Assembly (NCBI GenBank): GCA_949752735.1
Contig: OX457037.1
Span: forward strand, 558,001-622,000
Reading direction: 5' to 3'
From: Lumbricus terrestris
Taxonomy: Eukaryota; Annelida; Clitellata; Crassiclitellata; Lumbricidae
DNA: 64,000 nucleotides
In this document: in pieces, positions 46,159-56,196 of the stretch
Numbering within the stretch: position 1 is the first letter of the stretch
How the letters are laid out: each line of letters starts with the position of its first letter
Notes under the pieces: model-generated
What the model saw: the letters and a program-made list of their open reading frames with translations, nothing else
What the model was told of the DNA's origin: nothing
Databases searched by the model: none
Translations under genes and position numbers: made by a program

Positions 46159-47827
46159 TTAAACTGAGCATGTCTGATTGAACGTCGGCGCATTCATTGC
46201 AACGTTTGGATCCTGAACTTCCGTTGGCTGGCCAAATATCATAACGCATTGGTAAGTAGAAGAAGAATTGTAAGCGGTAGGACATGTTGACGTCGATGTG
46301 TAGGTATATCCGTCGTCATTTAGGGTCCTCAGGGGTGTATCAGTACTTACGAAAGCACCATTAACGTACCATGTGAAAACAGCGGCGATCGGATCGTAAG
46401 TGCTATCAGCATAAACGCAGCTGCACGTCACCGGATTGCTCCCAACCGGCGAGCACGTTGGACCTGAACCTGAATCACGGTGTCAAAGAAAACAGCTGGA
46501 GGTCTAAGTTGTGTTAAAATTAACAGCTCATTTTTTGAGGTTTCTAATCAGAGTTATGCAATTTGCAATAATTTAATCATTTGAACATAACCATCGCTTA
46601 GTTAATCACCTCTAAAATCACATAAAATCAATAAAATAAAATATTTGTCTATCGATTCAGAGATAATGCATTCACAATGCACAGTGTGTAAGTAAAGTAG
46701 CCTATAAAATGTCTCACATTGTGATCATTTCCAGACAACGTCAACTAAGCCTGGGATTATTGTAGCAGCAAAGGACGGTACAGGTCCTTTGCTATTACAA
46801 TAATCGACTCATGAAAGGAAGAAGATAAAACATCTAACTTATTTTGTAATCCTCACAGTAGCAAAACTGGGTGAAAAGTACAAGCGGAACAGGAATCAAC
46901 CCCGTGGTTTATGCTAAGTATTATTTACAGATTACATACATTAAGAGGAGTTGTGTCTCAGGCCATGAAGGAGGGAGAATATATGCAATTATGCATGACG
47001 ATATCTGGCAATCTTATTTTAAAAACATGGTAATATAGGGATGCCACTTGAGTTGCTCATCCAGGATAATGACTCAAAGTTACTTTATGGATCGCAGAAT
47101 GATCATTTTCTTCACTGCCTGTCATTATAGAATGCTGTTAAGTTCAAGAAAATTATAAAGTGATAAAGACTAATAACGCATAGTTCTCAGTGACAACTTT
47201 ATAATATCCGCTTTGATGTTTTATGCTGTCTGAGCGTAGACGTCTGGCAGGACAAACAAACAAAAGCAATGTCTACAAAGTCATTACATGGGCTGCTGTC
47301 TAAAATGCATCTACATATCTCTACACAACCATAGAAATACTAGGCCTATTTCATAGCACTTCCCCACACCTATAACGACAAGCAGAAAAGGGAAGTCATA
47401 GGATTGTGAGAGATACGTTGTATACGCAATAGAAATACTTACGAACGACAAGAACTTTGAAGCTGAACGGATTCCCACGGTCACATTCCACGTTGTACAA
47501 ACCAGCGGTTGATAGTTGATGTCCATTCGCTGGATCACTTAGTATTGTTGCGGCCTTAATTGTAAGACCTGACGACGGATCAAATGCGTAGTCTGCTGTC
47601 AAAGAGGAATCTACGGTGTCGTCGTAATTGACTATGACAACCTCGGTCAACTCATCGGTCGTTGCGGTATTCGTAAGTTTCACACTGTTAGGGTTTGATG
47701 GATAGTAGATGAGTGTATTCGTGTCTCCCTGGTGTAGGGCGATGTTTACGAGCGGCGCCATATTACATTGACCATACAAAGCAGCTGAAATTAGGAAGAT
47801 ATATCGTATCAGCAAAACTGAATTCAT
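46159..47827 (-). CDS. Secreted two-Ig-domain protein, two exons
   Basis: Exon 1 (47827-47443) starts with a signal peptide (MNSVLLIRYIFLISAALYGQ). A beta-rich domain follows, ending in the Ig-type AGLYNVECD. It stops in phase 1 at a consensus donor (GTAAGT, 47442-47437). Exon 2 (46469-46159) follows an acceptor ending TTCAG. A second AG six bases later would also keep the frame. It encodes VTCSC, FTWYVNG and STYQCVM, a second Ig-like domain with the cysteine, tryptophan and YxC pattern. The product is about 231 residues, probably extracellular, with possible N-glycosylation at NSS and NQT. There is no transmembrane segment. The TAA stop at 46161-46159 lies only 7 bases before another strong donor (GTGAGT, 46151-46146), so a longer family form may exist and this one may be truncated. 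Ligand and role are unknown. The 973-bp intron holds no repeat I recognise. Confidence 0.78.
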
Positions 47828-47980
47828 GAGCGGTTTTTTGGAAATCTATCATCAAAGTTCTTTGAAACCACTATGGGATTTTTCTGCAATTTTGGTGGGA
47901 AATAAAGAAATATATCCTGAATCAAATAATGCAAACGGTATCAAAATCGGTTGACTTCTCCGTAAATTAAGGGAATCAAT

Positions 47981-49090
47981 CTTTCTTTCTCCTTTCTTTC
48001 TCCTCCGTCAAGTATTCACCGACGATGAGGCTCTAACAAAACTTCTCCATTTCGGCCGGTCTCTTGCGAGTTCTATTGCCTTTCCCAGCTCCATTCCTCT
48101 GTCTTCTATGTCCTCCAGTACGTTATCTATCCATTTCTTCTTGGGTCATCCTCTGCTCCTCGTTCCTTCCACTTCTCCGTGCAGCGCCTTTGCCGGCATT
48201 CTTCCGCTCTTCATCCTGATCACATGTCCATACCATGTTAGTCTTCTTTTCTTTATTCTTTCCACTACTGTTTCCTTCTGTTCTAGTTCTTCTCGTGCCA
48301 CCTCATTCCGTATCTTTTCTCTCCGTGATCTATTCAGTAGACCTCGTAGCCATCCCATCTCCGCCACCAGCAGTCTTCTCTCATCTTCCTTTTTCACGCA
48401 CCAAGACTCTGCTCCATACATGAGGACCGGTATCACCAGTGTTTCATATAGCTTGGCTTTTGTTTTTGTTGGGATGTTGCCTGATCTCCATAGTTTCCTC
48501 CGCTTCCCAAACATTGCTGACGCCAGTCCAATTCTTTCCTTATGTCCCTTGTCGACTCTGCATCTTCCGTAATTACACCCCCCCAGGTACACAAATTCCG
48601 CCACCTGCTCCAGCTCCTCTCCTTCCAAGATGATGGTTATCTTCTCTTTTTTTCTTACCAATTGTCATTGTTTTGGTCTTCTCTCCATTGATTGTAAGCC
48701 CGAATCTTTTACTACTTTCGTGTACCCTGGTCGTTAGCTCCTGCAGTTGGCTTTCGCTTTCCGCCATCAGATCTATATCGTCTGCAAATCTTAGGTTGTT
48801 GACTATATCTCCATTTATTCTCACCCTTATTTCTGTATCTGCCAGCGCTATGTCCATCATAGCCTCCAGTATCAGGTTGAATAGGTATGGGGATAGACCG
48901 CAGCCTTGTCTTACTCCGACATGTACTCTGAACCATTCCGTCAGCTCCCCGTCTACTCTCACTGCGCTTATCGTCTTACTATACAGGTCCTCAAGTAGTT
49001 CCACTAGCTCCTCTGGTATTCCGTAATTCCTCATCACTCTCCATAGCCTCCGCTGCCAGACACTGTCGAAAGCCTGTCTGAAATCTATAG
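47981..49090 (-). pseudogene. 5'-truncated LINE with 10-bp target duplication
   Basis: The insertion is flanked by GGGAATCAAT (47971-47980 and 49091-49100). The minus-strand coding sequence begins at the right edge inside the RT: DFRQAFDSVWQRRLWRVMRN, VGVRQGCGLSPYLFNLILEA and LRFADDIDLM (catalytic FADD). It ends in WYGHVIRMKSGRMP and a basic tail. One frame change near 48600-48660 separates the two long frames (49112-48573 and 48661-48146). The 3' end is a CTTTCTTTCTCC run, a purine-rich AAAG tail on the coding strand. It is the same broad LINE class as 28.9-37.3 kb but a distinct family. Confidence 0.88.
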
Positions 49091-49100
49091 GGGAATCAAT

Positions 49101-50887
49101 AGCCACCTGCAAACTGAAGAATATTCGACACTTTCGACCTCGCTCATCTATTTCAACCTACAGCACCATATCTACAAAGCGATAAGCGACGGGTTTCAAG
49201 GCCCGGCGTTACAGATTATAATTTTTGATGTGTACCGTATATTTAAACTGCTATTTTGCAAAGATGGGCAAAGCTTGGACATAACATGCAGTACTGTAAA
49301 CAGTTTTACATGAAGCCAAGTCTCTAAATAGTTTGTATGACATTGTGTCAAAACTTGTGCTAATCAATTGAAGGGCTTGGAGCAATAACAAGGTATGTCG
49401 AAAATCATGAATGTTGGGAAATCGACTTCAAAGATTTACCACTTCAAACTGCTGTATCTAAGCCATTTGACAAAATATCAACAAGCTGTTTTGAGCAATA
49501 TGTACCTTAAAATGGTCTTTAACGAAATTTGTAAATTTTTCAAAGCGAAAGATGAAATTATTTTTTTTACACATTTTGCTTCATATCATGTTATTGCAAC
49601 GCGAATTCTCCGTCATTAGTATGATTTTTGGTGCAATAACAGGTTATGTCGACAAATAGTCCGGTCAATATTATAATTATTTAGTCTTAAACCCGGACAT
49701 CTACTATGGCAAGCAAATTTTTACACGAAAAGTTTTGAAAATAGACTGAAGAATATATGGTAGAAATCCTAACAAAATGCGATATGGGGAAATAATAAAA
49801 ATTTTGAATTTAGTTCTGAGCAGACGAGAAACAGCCATGCCTATACGAGTTTGTTTACATTTCAAGAACTGGCGGAAATACGATTTATCTGCTGGAAACA
49901 CAGTGAAATTACCGATTAAAGAAAATAGATATCGATTAATATAATTATTTATTATCTGAACTATGTAAATGTCGATCTTGGAGACAAAAATAAATAAATT
50001 TTATGCAATAACTTTGCAGTTTGTGGTCGATCACCACAACCCCGCACTTAAGGCCACGCCCATAATGCATAGGCAATGACTAAGCGAAACGCTATACGCA
50101 CGGCCATTATTTGTACCACAATAATTAACGATTTAGACATATTTCCCCATGTTGGAATTTATTATGATTTTTACTGTAGTTTAGTAGGGTATTTACGTAC
50201 AATATTCCGCCAAAATGGTCTGCTATAGTAAATGTCCAGGTTCATGATGAATTTCCCGTATTTTTGACTGGCCTAAAAGTGTTTTCTAGCGGCTGCAATA
50301 CCACACATATTATATGGTATAAGTCAACAAAGCTTGTTATTGCACCAAACTGTTTCGATTATACAGTTTGAGAACGTGCATGATTTAGCATGCAGATGGT
50401 AAGTTAGGTCAATAAACCTCATTATTGCATTGGCTTTAATACACAGTTTGAAAGGAAGCAAGACAATGTATGTCGTCATACCGGGATATTGCATTAGAGA
50501 TATGGACGAAATCTGCCGCTGGAACAATAACATATTATGTCGACATAACATTGTTTTGCGAAATGACGCTCAAAAATATTCGAATCTGAGCAAAATTCAC
50601 AGGGTAGATAGATTACGGTCTTCGGACACGCTGGCATACTGTTTCGCAAGACACCGGAGTAGTAGGAAAGTGGATAAGCTGGCGCAAAACACCTACAATA
50701 GCCTTGCCTAACGTTCTTGAAGCTATAGACATGGTCAAGAGTGGCGCATAACCACCGATCACACGAATAACCACGTTCAAGCGTCACACTCCAGCCACAT
50801 TGCCACCAACACCCAACCGCAGAACCATCGGCCACGTCTATAATCATGCTGACGCGTTGGGCGGGAATTTCCGACAGTTTCGATATT
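49101..50887. other. Non-coding region next to the Polinton
   Basis: No gene is supported. Phrases built on gcaataaca and atgtcgac recur at 49383, 49634, 50335 (inverted) and 50521. At 50535-50548 TTATGTCGACATAA is a perfect palindrome inside a longer imperfect one. Part of this stretch may be the Polinton's own left end, but with the right end outside the window a terminal inverted repeat cannot be tested. Confidence 0.4.
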
Positions 50888-51166
50888 ACTCATCATCACA
50901 TGATTACTAAGTTTTCATTATCTACCCACGAATTAAATGACTCTGGGCAACCAAGCCATTTAACAAATGATTTTTTCCACGTTTCCTGATAATCTTTTCT
51001 ATTCTAAATATTTCTTGAGTTGTCTTCTGTAGCTCCTGTTCATAGAATGAGCCCTGTATTTCCTCCATTACAATCAGTAATTTTATAAGTTGGTGGATCT
51101 GGGTATTGAATCTGGGATACTATAAAAACTTCTTCCGTCCATCTAGGTGTGTATCCCTTTTCAAAA
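50888..51166 (-). pseudogene. Polinton integrase, C-terminal part with chromodomain-like tail
   Basis: On the minus strand from 51166 the translation gives KGYTPRWTEEVF, then YEQELQKTTQEIFRIEKII and, after a frame change near 50985, KWLGCPESFNSWVDN. The first part belongs to the SH3-like/C-terminal region of Polinton integrases. The last (KWLG-P-SFNSWV) is a chromodomain-like end that in other integrases guides target choice through chromatin. It is separated from the catalytic part by the LINE at 51167-52270, inserted with a CAAAA duplication. Without the LINE and one duplicate copy the frame would continue. Confidence 0.8.
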
Positions 51167-52270
51167 TTGTTATAATCTCTATGGACTACTCAAAAGCATT
51201 TGATTCTATCAAACACTCTGCAATAACAAGTTTATTAGCAACCCTGAACATCCCTGATTGCATCTACAACTGGCTCGTCAACTACCTACATGGCAGGAAA
51301 CACTAAACTCGCTTCAAAGGAGTTACATCTGCTTCTATAACCATCAACGCCAGTGTCATTCAGGGATCTGTTATAGGCCCCGCTGACTTCATAGTAGGTA
51401 CATCTGACCTCCACCCTCTTCATTCCCAGAACCGACTCTCTAAATATGCTAACGATTCCTATCTCTTTATTGGCTCCAATCACTTATCTACTGCAACAGA
51501 TCAATCAATCAATCAATCAATCAATCAATTTTTTGATTGGTCCATATGTGTCAAGCACACTAAGATATAAGGCAGGAAAATAGTTACATAAAGCATAACA
51601 AGCATAACTCCAACACATCGACAACAACTGGTCTAAATGAAAGAACTTGCGGATCAACTCTGACAAAACATGCGAAATTGCTATTATCAGACGCAACAAG
51701 AGCTCACTCTCAACCCATCCATCCATCTCTGGAGTTTTCCGTACAAAATTCATCAAGGCATTGGGAGTTCTTATTGGAGAGAAATTAACAGTTACAGACC
51801 ACATCAATAAGATTTTCTGCTCTGGTACTGCCTCACTCTATGCCATCAGAACTTTCAAGAGTTATGTATGCCTCTCCTGCATGGTGGGGTCTTGCTAGTG
51901 AATTTGACAAATCCCGTCCTGAGGGCCTCATGAACAAACTTAGGTTACTTACATCCTGATACACTAACAGCAGAAACTTTACCTCAAGAGGCTGATAAGG
52001 TGCTTTTCAAAGCTGTTCAGGGAAATGAACTTCATGTCCTCCGTAACCTCTTTCCACTACAACGTGATCCGTTATATAACTTTAGAGAAAGGGCTCACAA
52101 TTTCATCCTCCCCAATAAAGACTCGTTAAACTCTATCCCAAGAATGTTATTCAAAAACATGTACTAACTAACTATTTTGACCTTAAGCTTTAAGCAGCCA
52201 TAATTTTTGCTAATGTAAACCTACAGCGTTCTGTCTGTTGTTTATTGAATTAAACGAATATACATTCATA
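51167..52270 (+). pseudogene. 5'-truncated LINE inserted in the Polinton integrase
   Basis: The insertion is flanked by CAAAA (51162-51166 and 52271-52275) and ends in attgaattaaacgaatatac followed by attcata. Coding pieces: MDYSKAFDSIKHSAITSL (RT motif A), VIQGSVIGP, SKYANDSYLF (the YADD box, with the first Asp changed to Asn) and, further on, LRINSDKTCEIAIIRRN. At about 51500-51600 a short foreign segment with a (CAAT)n run and a tail-like sequence interrupts the LINE itself, so this locus is at least three insertions deep. It is the sister of the LINE at 40881-41897 and is dead. Confidence 0.85.
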
Positions 52271-52915
52271 CAAAAATATTCTTCTTCTTAGTTATTCTGA
52301 CTTTATCTCCAATCGAGAATCTAAGACCTCTTCGCCGTATAAATTCATAACTACAGTCTTTTCATTTACTTTCATACTAGCCTTAGCAGGCGTCATTTTA
52401 ATGGAAGAATGTCTTGTTTCATTATAATTACTAACCATTTCACCTAATATATCAATATATCTTCTTGTTGAATTAGCTGAAAAGTACTTAAACATTTTCT
52501 CTCACATTGTTCGGTTTCATCTCTCAACGACGCAAGATTTTTCTTCATTCTCGGTAGAGTACAAATCAACCAAATTCTTTACGTCTTTATTATAATATTC
52601 TTTCCCTTGTCAACCCATAATTTAACAGGCTTTCGTCCGCCCCCAAGTATCTTCACGAAACCGCTCGCTGTAGATTTTCCACTCTTATCATTCTACGGTA
52701 AGATCCAACCGTACTTAGAAAACACATCTATAACGGTTAACAGGTATTTAACACCATCGTTATCTTTAGCGAAGGCCTGCATATCGACTAAATCAGCAGC
52801 CCTTATCTCATCTATTCCACTAACGAACACTTTTCTCTTTCTAAAATTTCTTACTACAGTAACTGGTTTATGTAATTCATTCGCTAATTGATTAGTCCAT
52901 TTCAGATCGGGGCAT
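52271..52915 (-). pseudogene. Polinton integrase, N-terminal and catalytic part
   Basis: Read on the minus strand from about 52915: NQLANELHKPV, then a basic stretch, then ADLVDMQAFAKDNDG with the first catalytic Asp (about 52796-52785), LLTVIDVFSKYGW and WVDKGKEYYN with the second Asp (about 52610). The candidate catalytic Glu lies at about 52525, between two in-frame TGA stops. Then come FKYFSANSTRRYIDILGEM and NYNETRHSSIKMTPAKA. This is the rve fold (RNase H-like DDE transferase) that would insert the element. The gene starts at the 3' end of the PLA2 gene, overlapping it slightly. Two stops, at least two frame changes and the LINE insertion inactivate it. Confidence 0.85.
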
Positions 52916-53428
52916 TTTTTAAACCTAACCCGAGACTTGCTTTAGTAGATAATATAGGCTTGACTATGGCTCTCTCTATACGCTCCCGGATAGTAGGATT
53001 AGGAATGTTATTCAACTCGTTTATCATCGTTTTGTCAGCAACATTCCTAGTGGAGGTATCTGTATACCTGTCGTAAGCCAAATCGTGATAATATGCGGCG
53101 TTATCGATCCTGTTTACGGATTTGCTCCACTCTTTAGGTGTTCCATCAGGATTTAATCTCAAATCTAGCCTAGTACCTGGCCCGGTAAACTGATGGCCTG
53201 GTAAATGCGTCTCACCGGGATACTTAGCCCAAGGTAATTTCACGTTACTAGTAAGCGAATTTAACGAACTAACTAGATCTTCCCCTTTCGCGGCTCCTTT
53301 CACGAATTGAGTTTTGGTCGTTCCGCACACACCGCATACGCCTCCTAGCATAAATCTCCCATTCTTTGCCACGGCATCTCGTATATCTCTAGTCTCAGTC
53401 TTTTTTTTTTACACTTGGCGCAATACAT
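52902..53428 (-). pseudogene. Zinc-ribbon plus phospholipase A2-like protein
   Basis: The long frame (53372-52902, 157 codons) has CGVCGTTKTQFVKG near its start, the second half of a four-cysteine zinc-ribbon (DUF5679-like). A phospholipase A2-like domain follows: FTGPGTRLD (calcium loop) and DNAAYYHDLAYD (the His-Asp active-site helix). This type of PLA2 is known from the VP1 unique region of parvovirus capsids, where it helps particles leave endosomes, and occurs in some Polintons; membrane breach is inferred here. A start at 53428 with the first two cysteines lies upstream but is out of frame with the rest because of a homopolymer of ten T (53401-53410, A on the coding strand). Either the gene is broken there or the run length is a sequencing error. 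Confidence 0.82.
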
Positions 53429-53462
53429 ATCGCTTTTAATATAGAACTTTTATATATTTAAA
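53429..53462. promoter_or_regulatory. Divergent AT-rich promoter region
   Basis: Only 34 bases separate the start of the minus-strand PLA2 gene from that of the plus-strand ATPase. They are almost pure A/T, with ttatatatttaaaATGg on the plus side. Similar ATATAAA-type blocks directly abut the starts at 55128 and 60815. A shared TATA-like promoter with almost no leader is inferred. Confidence 0.45.
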
Positions 53463-54238
53463 ATGGAAGTGAAAGACTTAACGTGGAATGATTTACCATC
53501 GAAAAGATTTAATAACAATCTATTACCTAAAAGCATAAGAGGGGTAATAGTAGGAAAGTCAGGATGTGGTAAAACGATGTTATTGCTAAATTTACTTTTG
53601 AGACCCGGATGGCTCGACTATAACAACCTACAAGTATTCGGTAAATCTTTGTTTCAACCAGAGTACAAAATTCTTAAGAAAGCATTTGAAGAAAAATTAC
53701 CGAAAGAAGCGATCGTGGTGCTGTGTGCATTCGAGACGAGATAATGAAACTTGATGTTTCTCCAGAATCCGTGGTAGAACAGATGTCGAAAAATTTAAGA
53801 GTCAAGTCGGATATCGAATGTAGATTTTACAAATCCGCGGAAGATGTGCCGGATCCGAGAGACTTGAGCCGTGAAAAGAAAAACTTGATGATTTTTGACG
53901 ATTTGCAGTTAGAGAAGCAGAACAAATGCGAAACGTATTATATCAGAGGGAGGCATAGTAACGTGGATTGTTTATACCTCTCACAAGATTATTTCAAATT
54001 GCCAAGACAGACTATCAAAGAGAACGCGAACTTTATTTGTTTATTTCCTCAAGACAGGAAGAGTGTTTCTCATATCTACAACAATCATGTAAGTACGGAC
54101 ATTCCTAAGGAGGAATTAGCGAAACTATGCGAGGAGACGTGGAAACAACCGCACCAATTCGTAGTGATCGACTTAACGAGCAAAAAGAGCAGCGGTAAAT
54201 ACCGGAGTGGTTTAGATGAATTTTACATCCCCAATTAA
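53463..54238 (+). pseudogene. A32/FtsK-type genome-packaging ATPase, one frameshift
   Basis: The protein begins at 53463 and has Walker A at about residues 29-36 (GKSGCGKT). After a frame change near 53730 the second frame carries Walker B (NLMIFDDLQ) and a later SQDYFKLPRQTIKENANF segment typical of viral packaging ATPases, where the conserved Q senses nucleotide. Total length about 255 residues, normal for this family. The enzyme would pump the genome into preformed particles. It is followed by the capsid genes on the same strand. The single indel is the only break I see. Confidence 0.88.
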
Positions 54239-54261
54239 AATAATAAAATATACTAATAAAA

Positions 54262-55093
54262 ATGGAACAACTCCTTATGAAGATAGTGGCGAACACATCA
54301 CAGACTGCGAGTAACACGGAACCGAAATCGAAACCGGAACCGAAATCATCGTTTTTCATTTTGGTGGACAACGAAAAGAAAAAAAAACCGCACGAATAAA
54401 AACGAAAAACAATCCGCCAATCGAACTAGACAAAACCAAAAAGTACGAAATGGCTCTAGTCGATCTGTAGGCCTATACTTACTACGTGTTTCCGAATATA
54501 GACGCGAGCAACAACAACTTCAGGTATTCACCGGACAAAGGCGTGACGTGGTTTAACGTAGATATCCCGGAAGGGTCCTATGAGCTCGCGGATATAAACG
54601 GCTATGTGAAGAAAATCATGAAAGAGATTGATCATTACGATACCGCAAACGAAGAAAATCGCATTACGTTAGAACCAAACACTAATATACGTTGAAGGCG
54701 GCGCTGACTATCGCTACGAACGAGGTCGATTATACGTCCGCGAACTCTATTAGAACCGTTCTAGGTTTCGATAGTCACGTATACAAAGCTGGGTATAACG
54801 AATCGGAGAACATTGTGAACATAATGAACATAGACAGCTTTAGAGTAACTAGCGATATAATCGGAGGTTCGTACTCGAATGGAACAACGGTGAACGTCAT
54901 ATAGGCCTAATTGTTTTTTCATAGCGTTGGGCCGGGTTATAAGATCATCCAAATCCCAGCTAATTTAATTTGTCTCCCCGTTACGACGCACACGATTTCA
55001 TCGATGGAAACGAAACTTACCGATCAAAATGGAAAACTAATTAACATTAGAGGGGAAGCAATGTCGATCAAATTTCATATTAGAGAAGTGTAA
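54262..55093 (+). pseudogene. Penton-like (minor capsid candidate) protein, several breaks
   Basis: Pieces in order: an N-terminal part from 54262 (MEQLLMKIVANTS), then in another frame NPPIELDKTKKYEMALVDL, then after a TAG the segment VFPNIDASNNNFRYS with IPEGSYELADINGYV, then SANSIRTVLGFDSHVYKAG, and finally GPGYKIIQIPANLICLPV and LTDQNGKLINIRGEAMSIKF. The pattern of short beta-strands and about 270 residues in total suit a single jelly-roll. I recall this as a conserved Polinton-type structural protein; penton identity is inference. Two TAGGCCTA 8-mers (54468 and 54902) each put an in-frame TAG and two extra codons into the gene. Another indel lies near 54690. Confidence 0.65.
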
Positions 55094-55127
55094 AGATTAT
55101 TAAAAATTTATATTAGTTATATATAAA

Positions 55128-55730
55128 ATGGCTCGGTACACAGACATATGTGTTAATATTTCAGATGGACAAAAAATCAAGGTTAAACGAGCACTTGAAG
55201 GGGGAGTCGATGGTGTTAGTATTAGACTATCCCACGATGATCTGGAGGGAGACCACGTTTTAGCTTTTACGGAAGCGCAAATTAACAAAATGAAGAAAGC
55301 TTACCAGAACGGAAAGGGCATGACGATCAAAATGAGTAAAACGCAACTAGAGTATAATAAGAAAGTCGAAGGCGGTTTTATCGGAGCTCTATTACCATTT
55401 CTAGCTACTGCTGGGAAATTTCTTCTTTCAAGCGTACTGCCTAGTTTAGCACAGGGCGCTTTAAACGGGTTAGGTTCTGCTGCTACTTCGAAACTAGTCG
55501 ATAAAATAAGCGGATCGGGTGTATTGTATGTTAAAAAGGGGGTTGTGGCTTGTAAAGTAAGACCGGGTGGAAATGGGTTGTTTCTGTCTCCGTGGTCGAA
55601 AGGTAGTACTATGGGAACAGGATTGTATATGAAAACAGGTAGTGGGTTGTATATGAAACCCGGATCTGTTCTTATACTAGGTCCTAATTCACCTTTCCAA
55701 AATATTCCGATTCTCAGCATGTTGCTTTAA
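55128..55730 (+). CDS. Adenovirus pX-like minor core/capsid protein
   Basis: A complete 200-codon frame, ATG preceded by tatatataaa. Residues 1-79 are soluble and charged. VEGGFIGALLPFLATAGKFL starts at residue 80 and opens a hydrophobic, alanine/leucine-rich stretch to about 125, then SGVLYVKKG and repeated GLYMK units near the end. This arrangement, including the GG followed by a membrane-active helix, resembles the pX/pVI-like proteins described in adenovirus-related animal elements; the role (DNA condensation or membrane disruption) is inferred. VEGG-F is a possible maturation site for the adenain-like protease at 60816-61256. It is one of the few unbroken genes of the element. Confidence 0.7.
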   Translation: MARYTDICVNISDGQKIKVKRALEGGVDGVSIRLSHDDLEGDHVLAFTEAQINKMKKAYQNGKGMTIKMSKTQLEYNKKVEGGFIGALLPFLATAGKFLLSSVLPSLAQGALNGLGSAATSKLVDKISGSGVLYVKKGVVACKVRPGGNGLFLSPWSKGSTMGTGLYMKTGSGLYMKPGSVLILGPNSPFQNIPILSMLL

Positions 55731-55755
55731 ACAAAATAATCCTCGTATAAATAAA

Positions 55756-56169
55756 ATGTCGTGATTCAACAGACCTATCCATAAATTTATAACGAAACCC
55801 ACTCGTCAGATCGAAGTTAGAACCCAACCGAAAGAGGTGCGTTGTTCGTTGAAAAAAGTGACGCATACGCCCTGCAGACAACAGGGAGGACTGAGATGGG
55901 AGATTTTTACGCAACAACTGATAACGATTCAACCTTGAGAAACAGCTACAGTAGCGCTAGGACTAGGAGTTCGAATGACAAAAGGATTGTGCCTAGTTTC
56001 GCTTAGACGAGAAATCGAGGCGAGCGGATGCAGTTTACGAGAAGAAACCGTTACCGGACAAGTAGAAGACATCGAAATTACTATTAAAAACGACACCGAT
56101 TCGGTAGTTAGTATAATCGAAGGCGATTCGTTATGTTTCGTTAATTACTACAAATATATCTCATCTTAA
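55756..56169 (+). pseudogene. dUTPase-fold-like protein, broken N-terminus
   Basis: The C-terminal 64 codons (55975-56169) are open: GLCLVSLRREIEASGCSLRE, VEDIEITIKNDTDSVVSIIE and GDSLCFVNYYK. In other frames upstream are WEIFTQQL and ATVALGLGVRMTKG-like sequence. The order of short strands, with a kG-l-slR step, an ieitikN step and a final i-eGDslcf step, parallels trimeric dUTPases. Their catalytic tyrosine motif and the substrate-binding glycine-rich tail are not visible. I infer a dUTPase fold used for another purpose; the gene is broken by at least one TGA stop and a frame change before 55975. Confidence 0.4.
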
Positions 56170-56196
56170 GAATTATATCCCGTAATTTAAAAAAGA

